A DNA stretch of 64,000 nucleotides, taken from positions 186,001 to 250,000 of the forward strand of contig JAHQIY010000041.1 of NCBI GenBank assembly GCA_019054805.1, read 5' to 3'. The DNA comes from Brachionus manjavacas. Lineage: Eukaryota; Rotifera; Eurotatoria; Ploima; Brachionidae. Position numbers and translations under genes: made by a program. The first letter of the stretch is position 1, and every line of letters starts with the position of its first letter. Under the pieces are notes generated by a model, which was not told where the DNA came from, searched no databases, and was given only the letters and a program-made list of their open reading frames with translations. Shown one piece after another: positions 1-11,821 of the stretch.

Positions 1-3000
1 AATTTTGTGATCGAAATGGTTGAATTTTTTGTGTTTGAATTACAAAATGATCTACTGTTGAAAATATTTTTTCATTTTTAGAATTAAAAAATTATTTTAA
101 AGTCAAAATTGCAAGCATTTTCATATTTGAAATTTAACTTTTTGGTGAAAAGAATGAGTTTAATTTTGATGAAAAAAATCTAATCTTTTGATATAAATTA
201 CAAAATTCTTATAACTTCTTTGATAAACAAATTTATTTATTAGTAGTCTCATTTGCTCGAAATTTCCAAATTGGCTCAACTCGTTTGGAACAAAGCTAAT
301 TTTTCAAAATAAGTATTCTTCTTAAAATAACTAGAATCAAAGATGTTGCCTTGCACCAGTTCTGCCTTGAATTAAAAAATAAATTTTTATTGAAAAGTAC
401 AATTAATAAACATAATTCTAACCTTTTAAAAAATAAAAGATAAGAAATGAAAGTTTGCTTGTTTATGAACATTTTTTCATTGATTGAATTTAAAAAATGA
501 ATATTTAAAATTCTAAAAAAGGAGTTTCAATTTTTTTTTCAAAATATTTAATTTATGTTTATTTTTTTTTCATTTGTATCTAGTTAATGTCTTATGTACA
601 AAAATTTTAATTGAGGAAAAAATGCAAAAAATATTTTAAAAAATTTTTCTTATATTTAACAACAGTCATTTTTTTTGCAAAGATATTTTGAAAAAATAAC
701 AAAAAACTTTAAATAAACAATATTCCTCCTTACTGTTTTACAAAAGCACCTTTTGCTTTCGACTTGCAACCTACTCTAGCCTTTGGCTCAGTAGCTATAC
801 GGATGCATTTTGTAGCTAATGTTAGAAACCTAAAGTTTAACGCCAAAGCTGTAATATGGCAACAATAATAATTTTTCATATAATATTCACAATTAAATCT
901 TCTCTTTGATTTTTTGAATTTTCAGTCTTTTACACTCATCCCTGAGATAAGCGACTAACATATTGGTATAGTTCATTTTAAAATTTAAAAAATCCGCATA
1001 AAATATACAATATCATTTCAACAGTAGATAAATTTAATTTCAAAGACAAAAAATAAAACCAATTTTGGTGCATTTCCAATTTAAATATTTTATTCAATTT
1101 TTTAGAAAACACTTAATCTTTATCTTATTTATTACATTTTAAATTTTTTTATCTTGTTTTTACATCGCCCTCAAGGCGTTCATTGAAATAAATAAATAAA
1201 TAAATAAAAAATAATTTAGATAGTTTTGCAGGCATTAAAAATTTAGTTAATCAGTGAATGTTTACTATTAAATAATGCTTCTGCAATACTTTTTATAAAT
1301 AAATGGGAGGTCTCTTAATCAATGGACAGTAAGCACCCCTGCTTGAAGAAAAAATAATAAGAAGAAGATGAATAATCTTCTGCAAGAAACTTGCAGAAAG
1401 TCACACTAGGAAAACTCCTATATTTGCTTTTAGCGCCTTACATACGAACTTAACTTTAAGAGATACCATAATATTAAATACACAAGGCTCCTATTTAAGA
1501 TAAAATAAGAAATTGAAATTCATGTGATAACTAATTGATAATTTAATTTATATTGTGGGAAGGGAACTGTCGACCATTGTGACCACTGTCGGACCATTGT
1601 GGATCATCAATGACTGGGACCAGACACAGACTTTTCTTTCCTTTTTGCATTTTTTTAGTCCTAAACTCTCAACCGGGAGAAAATCTAATTGTTTTTTTCT
1701 TTTTCCAAAGACTAGTTGAATTTTTTACTAGAAAATTACGGCAATTATTTTGACAATTTGAAAAAGTCAAAATAAAAACAAAAAACTGGCCACAGCGTCA
1801 AAAATTTTGATTAAGCGTTCTAAAATAAAATAATTTTCCAAAGATTTTTTTAAGCCAAAAATTCCAAAGAAAACTGTTTAACAAAAAAAGCATATATGAT
1901 TAGATTGCCCCATTCACATGATTAATTGCAAAGGTCTGCTTGCTGAAGAAAAAAAATAAAATTGCTTACCTTCTGCCGTATTTTTGTATTGCTAATAATT
2001 TATTTTAAAAATAAGCTTAAAAATCTTATTTTTGGTAATTTTCAAATGAATTTAACAATTCAATCTCAGAAAGAAGCGATGTTTAGTGTTATTGAATTAT
2101 GATTATCTAAATAATTATTTGAATTATTATTCAATTTTTATCAAATAGATAAATTTCTTGATTTATAACTAATAAATCTATCCGAATAGAGTTGAACTAA
2201 TTTCATGAGCATTAAAATGCTTGCAGACGATTGCTAAAAATCTTAATACGCCAAGGCCGTTCTTTTTATGCCAACTGAATAAATGAAAATGGATTAAAAG
2301 CGGTTAATTATATTTTATGCTGAAAATGAAAGACTAAAATGTTCAACTTGAGATTCAACTGTTAAAATTTGTTTTAAATCATCCTTCTTTCCTTCAAAAG
2401 TTTCAATGTATTAGCACGTCAAGCATTCTCAAAGCAAATTCAATTCAACTCAAAGATTAAACTCATTTATGCTCGATTATTTCTCGAATTCTAATCTACT
2501 ACTTTTTTATATTGAATATTATAATACTTAAACAAATCAATACAAAACAATTTGAGTGGGAAAAGCTTTCTGACTTTTTTCTGCTTGTTGAATAGAAAAT
2601 AAAAAAATAAACTAGAAATAGATTTTAGTAAAAGAATCATTAAAAAATCTTTAAAAATTGTCCAAAAATTGATAAATTAAAATTCCTTCATAAATTTAAA
2701 ACTAGATTATCCCCCCAAAGAATTTTTTAATCCCAGCAATTTTATTCTTGGGATAAAATCTCAATCTATTTCAAATTAAAAATTCATTCTTTTAATTAAT
2801 TAATTAAAAATTAAAGTTAAATTTTTTTTAAAAGTACACAATCAAATGTAATCCGATCTTTACTTTGTTAAAAAAGTTTTAAGAAATTTTTAAAAAACAT
2901 TTATGATATTTGAATTCTACGACCAAAAATACATTATAGTGCACTTGATTTTTGATTTTTAAATTATGTCCTCTTTGGGTACTAGGGGCCGGAAGTTGAC

Positions 3001-3408
3001 CAACTCAAAAAAGTTAATAGTATTCAAATTCATATAACTAATGAATACAAAAGCTTGATATAATAATCGACCCCTCTATTGATAGCTGAGACTATAAGCT
3101 ACAATAGTATAATATAATCATAGTTATTATAATTATTTTTGGCCAAGTAATACACAATATTGAGAAAAATTGATTTTTTTAGAATTCAAAATTGAGTTTT
3201 GATTCCTTCCCTTAATTTTTACAATTAGATCGACCACGATTGTGAAAGCGCATCAAAAGCTTTACAAACTGACAAATTTTCAGCCGTCCTTTTTGTTTCC
3301 TTCAAATCTGCTTGAGTTAAAGGTTAAAAATTAAACAAATTTAGCATTGCTTTCTAACTTTCATGCCTTTTTCTATTTTCGAACTAAAGTTCCTTTTTTT
3401 TTTTTTGT
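1..3408. other. AT-rich intergenic DNA, no gene seen
   Basis: No convincing exon was found. A stretch near 722-870 is slightly less AT-rich and stays open for about 45 codons on both strands, but it lacks any recognised motif. Around 1562-1605 the phrase gaccattgtg occurs twice with a related gaccactgtc between, a short imperfect tandem repeat. A LINE-type tail module lies at 1159-1206 and is listed separately. Confidence 0.5.
1159..1206 (+). repeat. LINE-type 3' end module B (stem-loop plus AATA tail), copy 1
   Basis: A T-rich tract leads into a small stem-loop, CGCC at 1166-1169 pairing with GGCG at 1175-1178 around a 5-nt loop. It is followed by ttcattgaaa and then aataaataaataaataaata. 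The same arrangement recurs at 57768-57805, so this is a family rather than a chance hairpin. It looks like the 3' terminus of a non-LTR retrotransposon or SINE whose body is not recognisable here. Confidence 0.6.
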
Positions 3409-3454
3409 AATTTTATTTTTAGGTAATAATTTTTCATTTTTTAAAAAAACACAA

Positions 3455-3490
<36 letters not shown>

Positions 3491-3535
3491 CTCCTTAAAG
3501 GAGGTTAAGTCAATTCAATAAATAAATAAATTAAG
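3409..3535 (+). repeat. LINE-type 3' end module C (stem-loop plus AATA tail), copy 1
   Basis: The segment runs from an attttatttttaggtaata motif through an A/T run and a long oligo-T tract (about 3460-3487) to the palindrome CTCCTTAAAGGAG at 3491-3503. It ends with ttcaataaataaataaatt. The same series of motifs appears in reverse orientation at 58232-58375, which makes this an interspersed repeat end. No associated reverse transcriptase could be read next to this copy. Confidence 0.6.
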
Positions 3536-4239
3536 TAATTTTAAAATTAATCAGCAACTTATTGAATAAGAAATTACAGTCTTTCAATTGAGAAAAATAT
3601 TAATTAATGTTCGCCTTAATCAAGCGTCAAAATTAATTTTCAGTTAAAAATCAATACCTGGGTTTATTTTAAGCAAAAAAAAAACTAAAATACTGAATTT
3701 GGAACAAAATTTTTTATTCATTACTTTTTTTATTATCTAAATAGAACAAAAAATTAAAAATAAAAACAAAATATATTTTTTAAGGCCAAAAAAATCAAAT
3801 TCTCTATCGAGGAATTTTTTAGCTTCCTCCAAGAAGCGAAAACTTCAAGAAGGAAAATAACATTTACCTTTTCCTCTAGTTTTTCCTTTAGTATTAGCTT
3901 CAAAGGCCTGATCTAGAGATATGTTACTAGGAATAATACATCTCTTTTTTAGCATCAAATTTTTGAATAAAATATACCTATTGTTAACTACCCTTAATGA
4001 GAATGATCATTAAGGGTTGTTAACTTCAATTTGCCAAAAATTTGGTCTTTTTATCATTTTAAATAAAAAATTCAAAACATTTGACACTATGAGATATTTA
4101 ATGCAAATATTTGGCAGAATTTCAGAATAGGATGAACAAAATTTGTTTCATTTTAGGAACCAGCTTTAGGTGGCCTTAAAAATTCGCAGATACTTATTCA
4201 TCAGAATTGGAATACAATTTTTAAAATAAAAAAATTAAA

Positions 4240-4710
4240 TTAATTACCAGATTTAACATTTGTTTCAGAGAGAGTCAAGTCATTTAATTTAGATCTCTTA
4301 CAAGAAACGTTCTCCAATTCGTTTGCATTAGTACTTTTTAGCTCATATGTGTTGCTTTCATTCAGAATTTGTTTTTTTTCGGCCGATTCTTTAGTACCAT
4401 TGGCATTTTGGCTGGCTTGTGCCACATTAGATATGGTGAAGGCCGATAATTTTGACTGCTTTTTTGAAACGCGAACAAATTGATTCTGATACTCCAAGTC
4501 GAGTTTTTTTACTTTGCTGCTTTCAAAAACTTCCAACAATTTTGGTGGTACATAGCAAACTTGGTTGAGTGTTTTATACTTAGTTCGTACGAGCCATTTT
4601 TCAGGCTTATCGGTATCTAGTATTTCAACAATGTCATCTTTAAAAATCGCTATTTCTCTCTGCTCATCCGTGTAATCGTCCAACAATATAAATTCTTTTA
4701 ATAAAATATC
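4240..4710 (-). CDS. Ig/SH3 gene, last exon (SH3 domain)
   Basis: Encodes an SH3 domain (ALYDY-like start, DDIVEIL strand, WLVRTK, YVPP near the end) followed by a polar tail of about 95 residues ending at a TAA at 4242-4240. The SH3 matches the obscurin pattern better than generic SH3s in the WLVRTK segment. A GTAATT near the stop could act as a donor. A possible downstream exon lies at about 3866-3948, but its phase does not fit this donor. Confidence 0.75.
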   Translation of the reverse strand, partial: DILLKEFILLDDYTDEQREIAIFKDDIVEILDTDKPEKWLVRTKYKTLNQVCYVPPKLLEVFESSKVKKLDLEYQNQFVRVSKKQSKLSAFTISNVAQASQNANGTKESAEKKQILNESNTYELKSTNANELENVSCKRSKLNDLTLSETNVKSGN

Positions 4711-7700
4711 CTTTAAGTAAATTGATTAATTTTTTCTCTTTTATTTGTATTTTTCAAACTTTTTCTGATTCGGAATGTCTGGCACTTAAGCAGCGAGTGA
4801 TGTGATCTTTAACATGCTTTTCAACGAGCTTTTCAGCGATTTCTTTGTAGCGGCGGTCTGTCTTTAAAAATTAATTTGAAAATAAAAAATTAAAAAAAAA
4901 AGCCAAAATTTTATTAATTTAAAATTTTAATTTATTAGAAAAAAATGAATAAAAATATTGCTATTCTTTTTAAAATCTTTTACTTTTTTGTAGTTATTCA
5001 ACAAAAAAAAATTTTTTAATCAAAATAAAAATAATTTTAAGAACCTACCAAGTTTAATAAGCTTAATCTCAAGAAAAAAATAAGAACTTAACTCAAAAAA
5101 TTTTATTTCAACAAAGTCCAAAAAGATCATAAATAAGAGTTAATCGTTGGGAGCTAATGTATAGCAGATAAAATTGTCAATCGTTTTAAAAAAAAAAAAA
5201 AAAAAATTGGAGATATTTTAGAAAGATCTATTATAGAATTACGGGAAAACATTTTGTCTGTTTATGTCATGCTAAATATGTAAAAAAAATTGTTTGAAAT
5301 AAGTAAAAAAATATAGTTTGATTTTAATTTACAGAATAGTATGAAGTATTAAAATCTCATCTTAAAGATTTTGATCCAAAGGTCGAATTTTATAGAGCGC
5401 TCTAGACACTTGAGACTAAATTATACGAATCTGACCATATTGTTGGTCGTGAATCAACTTATCCAACTAATATTTTTTCTAATATCGATGAGTTTAATGA
5501 AAAATATGAATTATAAATTGGTAAAAAAAGGTGTCTTTTGTAATGCGAAATTTCACAAAAGTTAAAAATATTTTTGTATAAATAAGAATTTTTTGTTTAA
5601 GTTTCAATAAAAAAAATTTTGATAAATCAATATTTATTTAACTATTTTAGAATTGATGAACCTCAATGATATTGGCATGGATACACAATTGAACAACAAG
5701 CCAAAGCAAGGAGCAAAAAAGAAAACAAGATCGTGTCTACAACATCAACCAGCGATTCGATTTTAATCTCAATTATTTTATCCAAATTTTATATTTTAAG
5801 AATCTTGAAAAAAATTCAAATTTATTAATGAATTAGCTTTTTTTTGCAAAATAAATGATATCGATGAAAAAAACGAAACAAGTTAAGATAAATTAGAGGA
5901 AAATGCAATTCCTTATTCAGATTCTTCTGATAATGACTTGGTGGATGAAAATGATCTTAGTTAACCAGCAAATTGACAGTCATTAAATATTTCGAGTGAT
6001 TTTTTCTAATTCTTGATATGCCTTCATTTAAATCAATCATGTAACTTCAATTTTTTTTACATTTAGAATTTTCAAATACCATTACAAACATAAATATGAT
6101 AACAAGTAAAAAAAAATTTCCAAAAATATTTTATGACCATTTTTCTAATTCCAGATAGAAAAGTCGGCTAAAAATGACGCGACTGTGGATTAAGGGTGCT
6201 AATTTTGGACTAATAAACATTTGGCTGAAAGGAACCAACCTGCATTTCCCAAACTATAATTTTAATAAAAAAATAACTTAAGAGTCTTATTTTAACAAAT
6301 AATATTTGATACTAAAATAAAATTCAAATATATTTAATTTTTAACTTTTGATTATAAACTAAAAACCTACTGATTTGGCTGAAGTGGAAGTGTCAGTGTT
6401 GTCAGAATAGCTGCAATGGACACCTAGCTCAGAGTCGGCAGATTTTTCTTGGTCTGAGTAAACTTCTGAACTAGCACCAGTCTCGGGTTCAGTCATTGCT
6501 TCTACTAGAATATTGATAGCGCTATAGACAGCCCCCATTACATTGCTTGCCGTGCAGGTGTACTCGCCTGTATCTAATATTGATATGTTATGTATTTCAA
6601 AATAGCTGCACTTTTCTTTTTCATAAATTTTTATTCTTTTATCTTCAGGCTGATTGCTCAGAGGCTTGCCGTCGCGAAACCAGCATATTTCTGGATTTGG
6701 TATGCCCGATACCTGGGTAAGAAGAGTCAGCTTTCTTCCCTCATGAACAGTTTGACTCATTGGCTTAATGATAAACTGCGGAGGCCGATATGTTTCTTTT
6801 CTAGAGTCGTACTGATACAAACCTTCAATTATTGGACGCACAACTTTGCCTGGATTTTCACCTATTTCAATTCTAACCTGGGCAGAAATTTCATTATGCA
6901 AATTTTTGGCTTTGATCTCGTATTTGCCTGCATAGCTACCAAGACAGTCAAAAATTTCCAAGTAGTGCAGCGATTTTTCATTGTAAATATCAATGCGATA
7001 ATCATCCTTTAGTGGTTCGTTGTCTTTGAACCAAAAAATGGTCGGACTTGGATCTCCGACAATGTTAAAGCAAATCTTCAAATCTTGTCCCTCTTTGATT
7101 TTGAGTATTTCTGGTGGTCGGTCCAAAATTCGGCATTTTTTTTCCTAAAAATAAAATTTGAATTTAAAAATTTTTTTTTATCAATTTTTATTAGTTGCAC
7201 TTCATTTTCAGATATTTTTAACATGTCCACAATGGATTCTTCAGATTGACTACTTGAAACTTCTGTCTCCTCCTTGACTGGTAACAGATTTGACGGTGGC
7301 ACGTCTATATTCTTCAATGGTGAGGCACTGCGGCGGTCATTTACCGGCGGCAAAAGTTCTTTCTTCGACGCATTTGACTCTTTATCGGCTCTGACAACCA
7401 AGATGCCAATTGTTTTTGCAGTACCGTGTTTGTTTGAGGCTACACATTTGTAGGACATTTCATCGCCTAGCAGTGTTTTTTTTATTCTCAGAGAGGCATT
7501 TCCGCTCTTTAAGCAATAGGAAATCTCATATCTGGGGTTGGAGGGTAGAATCTCGGTGCCGTCCTCGCAGAACCACTGTATTTTAGGAACCGGGTCTGCG
7601 ATTACTTGACATGAGATGACAGTTTCTTGGCCTTCAACGGCATCAAGGCACTGAAGTCGCTTGAGAAACTCAGGAGAACTCAAATCGTATGGAACTAAAT

Positions 7701-7725
7701 TTTTAAAACTATTCTCCGACTCCAT
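4240..7725 (-). CDS. Obscurin/UNC-89-like protein: three Ig domains and an SH3 domain
   Basis: Four-exon model: 7725-7201, 7144-6371, 4861-4760, 4710-4240; 623 residues, every exon a multiple of three. Residues 18-112 are an I-set Ig domain (C39, W51, C94). Residues 185-270 are a second (C200, W213, but Ile252 where the second Cys is expected). Residues 296-390 are a third (W330, C372, first Cys absent). Residues 474-528 are an SH3 fold with a WLVRTK core at 506-511 that resembles the obscurin SH3. Obscurin/UNC-89 proteins organise the sarcomere M-line; Ig domains preceding SH3 fit that family. A TAA directly precedes the start ATG. The RhoGEF (DH) and PH domains that normally follow SH3 were not found, so this is either a short isoform or a gene that splices onward from a GTAATT donor just before the stop. 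Joining exons 2 and 3 across 1.5 kb is the weakest step; the Ig and SH3 parts could be separate transcripts. Confidence 0.72.
4760..4861 (-). CDS. Ig/SH3 gene, proposed exon 3 (charged helix)
   Basis: An open stretch of 34 codons between a TTTAAAG acceptor and a GTTTGA donor, rich in Lys, Glu and His and compatible with a helix before SH3. Its phase matches both neighbours, and the intron after it is 49 nt. No homology was recognised; support is phase and splice signals only. Confidence 0.45.
5215..5965 (+). mobile_element. Decayed transposon ORF inside the Ig/SH3 gene intron
   Basis: Several short open stretches on the plus strand look coding. One is a Cys/His-containing segment near 5222-5290 (HFVCLCHAKY). 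Others are an open run at 5335-5515 and a GYTIEQQAKARSK segment near 5680-5740. Stops and frame changes separate them. The tail resembles the part that follows the zinc finger in the remnant at 14761-15205, hinting at the same MULE-like family. No complete domain can be reconstructed; the assignment is tentative. Confidence 0.35.
6371..7144 (-). CDS. Ig/SH3 gene, exon 2 (Ig domains 2 and 3)
   Basis: Encodes residues 176-433 with two Ig domains and an acidic, Ser/Thr-rich tail. The exon either splices at a GTAGGT donor (used in the model) or reads three more residues to a stop at 6359. If the latter is used, the Ig protein is a separate 436-residue product. Confidence 0.75.
7201..7725 (-). CDS. 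Ig/SH3 gene, exon 1 (first Ig domain)
   Basis: Encodes residues 1-175: a short N-terminus, the first I-set Ig domain with both cysteines and the core Trp, then a Ser/Glu-rich linker. The exon ends at a GTGCAA donor. The following 56-nt intron ends in a T-rich tract and TAG. Reading on without splicing shifts away from the Ig2 frame. Confidence 0.75.
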
Positions 7726-10229
7726 TTAGGATCCAATTTGATGCATAGCTGAAATAAACAAGATGAAAAATAAATTTTTTGGAAAATATTGTTTTTTATT
7801 AAAAAAAAAATTGTGCTTTGAATTAAATGAAAAGTATAAATAAACTTTGGATTGAAAAACACGGCTTTTTTGTTTGGTTTTGTTGATCAATAGGTTCGAA
7901 ATATTTAGCCTAGTTAGCTAAAATAAATTAGAAAAATCGACTTGAATTAATAATGGTATTATTGCCAAATTCAACAACTAAAATCTCGCTTTCTTAATTA
8001 ATTTTGATTTATTACTGCGCTGGCTATATATTTGGAAGTAACAAAAAAAAGTTATTATTATTTAGATTAACATAAGCCGAAAGAACCTCAATCACCAGCT
8101 TTTAAATGAATAAAATAACAATTAATCTGCTTAATGCAGATAAAAATGGAAAATTAAAAAATTTCTTTAAATTAATTTATGATAAATCCAGAACAATTAA
8201 TTTTAAAATTAGATTGTAAGTTCGCATGAATTTACTCTACACTGTTCAGGATTAGAAAATAAAATTTATTTTTAACTCCTCTAGATTTTAAAATTGAGAA
8301 AATAAAGTAATTTCAGTACTTATTTTTAAGATTGAATTCACCAAAAATTTTGACAATTTACTTACTTTTAAGAAAATTTTTAAGTAAATTGCAAATGAGA
8401 AAATTAGTAAAGAACGATTAACTTTTTGTTATTATTTTATTTTTAATTTCTGATAAACTCTCAATGTAATCAAAAAAAATAAATTTAATAACTCTTAAAT
8501 TTTTAATTTTAAGATGAAAGATTCATCGGGCTTTTCCAGGTTTAGGCATCTTTAACCCACAAGCCTCCCTCCAACCCTCAATTTACTCTATTCCCCCTCT
8601 GCATACTTGTTAATGAGTCACAGTTTTAAGTCTAAGTCTCAAAAATTTAAGTCAAAGTTACGACTTAACTTTAATTTTTTTTCAAATTTCTGTCTCAAAG
8701 GAAAATAAGATAAAATACAAAAAAAATCTATTTTATTTAAAAATGTTATTAAAAGACAAAATATAGAAAATAGACACAAAGAAAAAGCAATTTAATTGAA
8801 AAAAAAATTTTAAGTTATTGACTTGACTTAAGACTTGAGACTTAAAATAAGTCTGGTCGTCCGAAATAAGCGAAGTATCATCGTTTATGCAGGTAAAATA
8901 CCGTACCTAAAAAATTTTTATTTCCGACTTAGAAAGGGATTCTTTATTTTTTTGGTTTTGCTTAATTTAAAATTTAAAATTTTTTTAAAAATTAAAAATC
9001 TACAAAAGTTAGGCTAGAAGTAATGCATGGCTGAATCTAGAGCTACTAAAGCCAATATTGTCGGATTTGGCGAACGGGTCAGTCATCAATCAGAGAGGTC
9101 AAAATACTGAGTGAAAAAGAACTCATAAAAGTTGAGGGTTGAAATGCTAAAAGCCGGAAAAGTTCCATAAACGTTTCAGCTTAAAATTTCTCAAATTTTT
9201 TTTCTAAATTAAAGGTAATTTTGTCTTGAAAACTTTTTTATTTTTGTTTCTAAAATAACAGTTCCTAAATGGAAAATAAATCAATTCTAATTTGGTACAT
9301 TTTTGGTATGTATTCTTCGGCTGGTCAAAACCACCTTAAAGACAGTCCTAAAAGAATTAGCTACATATCAAATGGTTCAGTTTTTTCTCCTCTACAAATT
9401 GATACAAATTGATATATAGATCTTAAAAACTTTAAAAAGAGGACAAAAAATCCACCTTTACAACTAAACATAAAAATTTTAAAATTTTAAAATTAAAGAA
9501 AATTCTCCAAAATTTTGGCCAAGTCGATTTTACAAACCAGAACTGTTAGTGCTTATGTTGAATTATTTGCCACAAATGTTCATGGTGAAAATAGTGTCCT
9601 GGCTTCAGCTTTGCTTTCAAATATTTTTACTTCTCAATTTGAAGAAAAATTCTTTATCTTTTTGTTCAAAAAAACGAAAAAATAGAGTACGCTAGGCCGA
9701 AAATATAAATAATTTGTTTATGTCTGAGTTGAATGGATGCAAAACGAGAAGACATAGAAACAAATTCTAGGCCAAGTTTAGTTAAGTCTAATCATATCTC
9801 AATTATCATTTTGGATTTTGAATTAACTTATCTTCAGATAGAATTTATTCGACTCAATAATCTTTTTACAGCACAACGAATGAAAAGAATAAAAAGCTTG
9901 CCTCAAAGTTTAATTACAATTAATCTTAATGAAAATTATTTGAAATTCTAAGCTTGAATAAAAAATATTTAACCTTTTTTATTTTACTCAAAAACTCTGA
10001 CCATGCTTGCTAACATAGCTTCAGTATTCAAAATGAGTTCATTTTTCTCTAAAAATCTCTTCATAAACTTGGAGGCTTGTCTAAACATGGTATTTAACTG
10101 GAGAAAGATAATTCTTAATATCATCAATATGCGTGGTTTTAAACTTTTTGGATTTTTTAGGGCGCTTTGTGAAATTCAGTACAAATTGGACAGAAATAAT
10201 TTTTTTCCTATTTAAAAATTAAACAAAAT
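7726..10229. other. Intergenic AT-rich DNA with a degenerate inverted repeat
   Basis: No gene is visible. Segments around 8629-8675 (aagtctaagtctcaaa) and 8810-8860 (gacttaagacttgagactt) are imperfect inverted copies. A further pair, 8530-8590 and 9115-9180, is weakly inverted, so a decayed foldback element of about 650 bp is likely. A related end sequence with the phrase gacttgactt occurs at 25605-25640. Open runs near 9295-9410 and 9540-9660 carry no recognised motif. Confidence 0.4.
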
Positions 10230-10723
10230 TAGGGGTGGGAAATCGGTTTGTCGTAGAACCATAAAACAATTAATCCATATATTCAAAAAAAAAAATAAAA
10301 TTTTTAAAAATACAAAAATATCAGTTTAAGAGAAAATCATTGAGACAAATACAACGATTTGAGTTTTTATTTAGAAACAAAAAATTTAATTTGAATATTT
10401 TGTACAAATGACTGTTTTATCCAAAAAAAATCAACTAAATATTAGTATTAATATTTATTTTTATTTTTATAAATATTATTAAAAAAATATTGTGAATTTT
10501 TTTAAATTTGCGAACTTGATTTTAACGCAATCGTTTGCACCCGGAACTTAATAACATTCCCAGGATATTTTTTAAATAATTTGATTTTAACTTAACAAGC
10601 AAAAAAACAAAAAAATGCTATATTTTTTTAATTTTAAAATTTGGTAAAAAATTTAATTCTAATTTAATTAGTCCTTTTTAATTTCACTGACGATTTTATT
10701 GACGAACCGGTTTCCCATCCCTA
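10230..10723. mobile_element. hAT-like MITE (non-autonomous DNA transposon)
   Basis: The ends are inverted copies: the left reads TAGGGGTGGGAAATCGGTTT and the right, on the complement, TAGGGATGGGAAACCGGTTC. Starts of the form YAGGG-TGGG are typical of hAT elements. Flanks AACAAAAT (10222-10229) and AATAAAAG (10724-10731) agree at 6 of 8 positions, consistent with a decayed 8-bp target duplication. The 494-bp body has no transposase ORF. Confidence 0.7.
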
Positions 10724-11821
10724 AATAAAAGATAAAAATAAACTCTCCAAAAAATGTTCACCTTTTTTGAACTAAAATAAAATCTTTAATTTAGTTTCCG
10801 ATTTTTAATTTCTTTTTTAAATCTAAATATATTTTTTTTTTTTTTTTTATAAATTTAAATTATGAACCCGATGGTTCGACATTTAAAATCAATGTTCTAC
10901 TTAAATCTTATTAAAGTTTTATTTTTTGTCACTTATTTAATTTGAACTGAAAATTGCATTCAAAAAATCAAAAATATTTAGCAAACTAGGCATAAAAAAA
11001 TTAGTTAAAAATTATTTATTTCATATTTATTTTCAATCAATTGATAGTCAAAAATCAACTTAATTTATTTAACAAGTTTAAAAATTTATTAATTTAAAAT
11101 AGATTACCTACTAACTTTCATCAATTTTTATTAAGGAATGATTCAAACAGACCACCAAATCTACCAGTGAATTATTATCTAAAAATAAAATATTGAGAAT
11201 CTATTTGACGATTCTTTGTTAGGTATTTACATTTAAAGAGAATATCTTTTTGAACAAATTTTTTGAATTTTTACGAATAATTTCTTTTAGATTCATTTGC
11301 TTAAAAATTATGCTATTAATTATTTCATACAAACTTTTATTTTAAAGCTCTTTCGACTTGAAATAATTTATTGCATTCTCTAACATTTTTGTATATGAAA
11401 AAAAACTATTTTTCAATTTTGGTTATTTAGATCTCAAAAAATTTGATTAATTTCGACTTTATTCACTTAGATAATTAGGCATAATTTTTAAAGAATATTC
11501 ATAAGAACAAACAATAATGATATTTTAACTGATCAAAAATAAAAAATTAATTTTTCCAAATGTTTTAATCTGCGTAAAAACTTAAAGATATCTATGGATC
11601 ATAATTGCCAATCTTGAGTTTTTAATGAATTATTTGTTTAAGCTCCGCTGAAAAATGAATTAGCACATATTTTAATTTTAATATAAAAATTGATAAATAA
11701 AATTTGTTGGGTTAAAATACCAAAATTCAGTGTAAATGCAGTCATTTAACATGTGTATCCAATTTTTTCAAAAAAAGTTAAAAGGACTGACTAAACTGTA
11801 TTTTCTTTTGTGATGTCTCAT
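10724..11821. other. Intergenic AT-rich DNA, nothing recognised
   Basis: Low-complexity A/T sequence without a credible exon, RNA gene or terminal repeat. Confidence 0.5.

Noticed and set aside
3850-3950. Extra downstream exon of the Ig/SH3 gene (RCIIPSNISLDQAF..)
   Set aside because: Open with acceptor and donor-like signals, but its phase does not fit the available donor after the SH3 exon; left out of the model.
5371-5565. 64-codon plus-strand ORF as a gene
   Set aside because: The coding-like signal here is in another frame and is broken by stops; treated as part of a transposon remnant.
6590-7012. Plus-strand open frame of 140 codons opposite the Ig exons
   Set aside because: It is the antisense shadow of the Ig2-Ig3 coding exon; the minus-strand frame has clear Ig motifs and splice signals.
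9733-10215. Two short plus-strand ORFs (72 and 70 codons)
   Set aside because: AT-rich composition, hydrophobic low-complexity peptides, no motif, no splice support.
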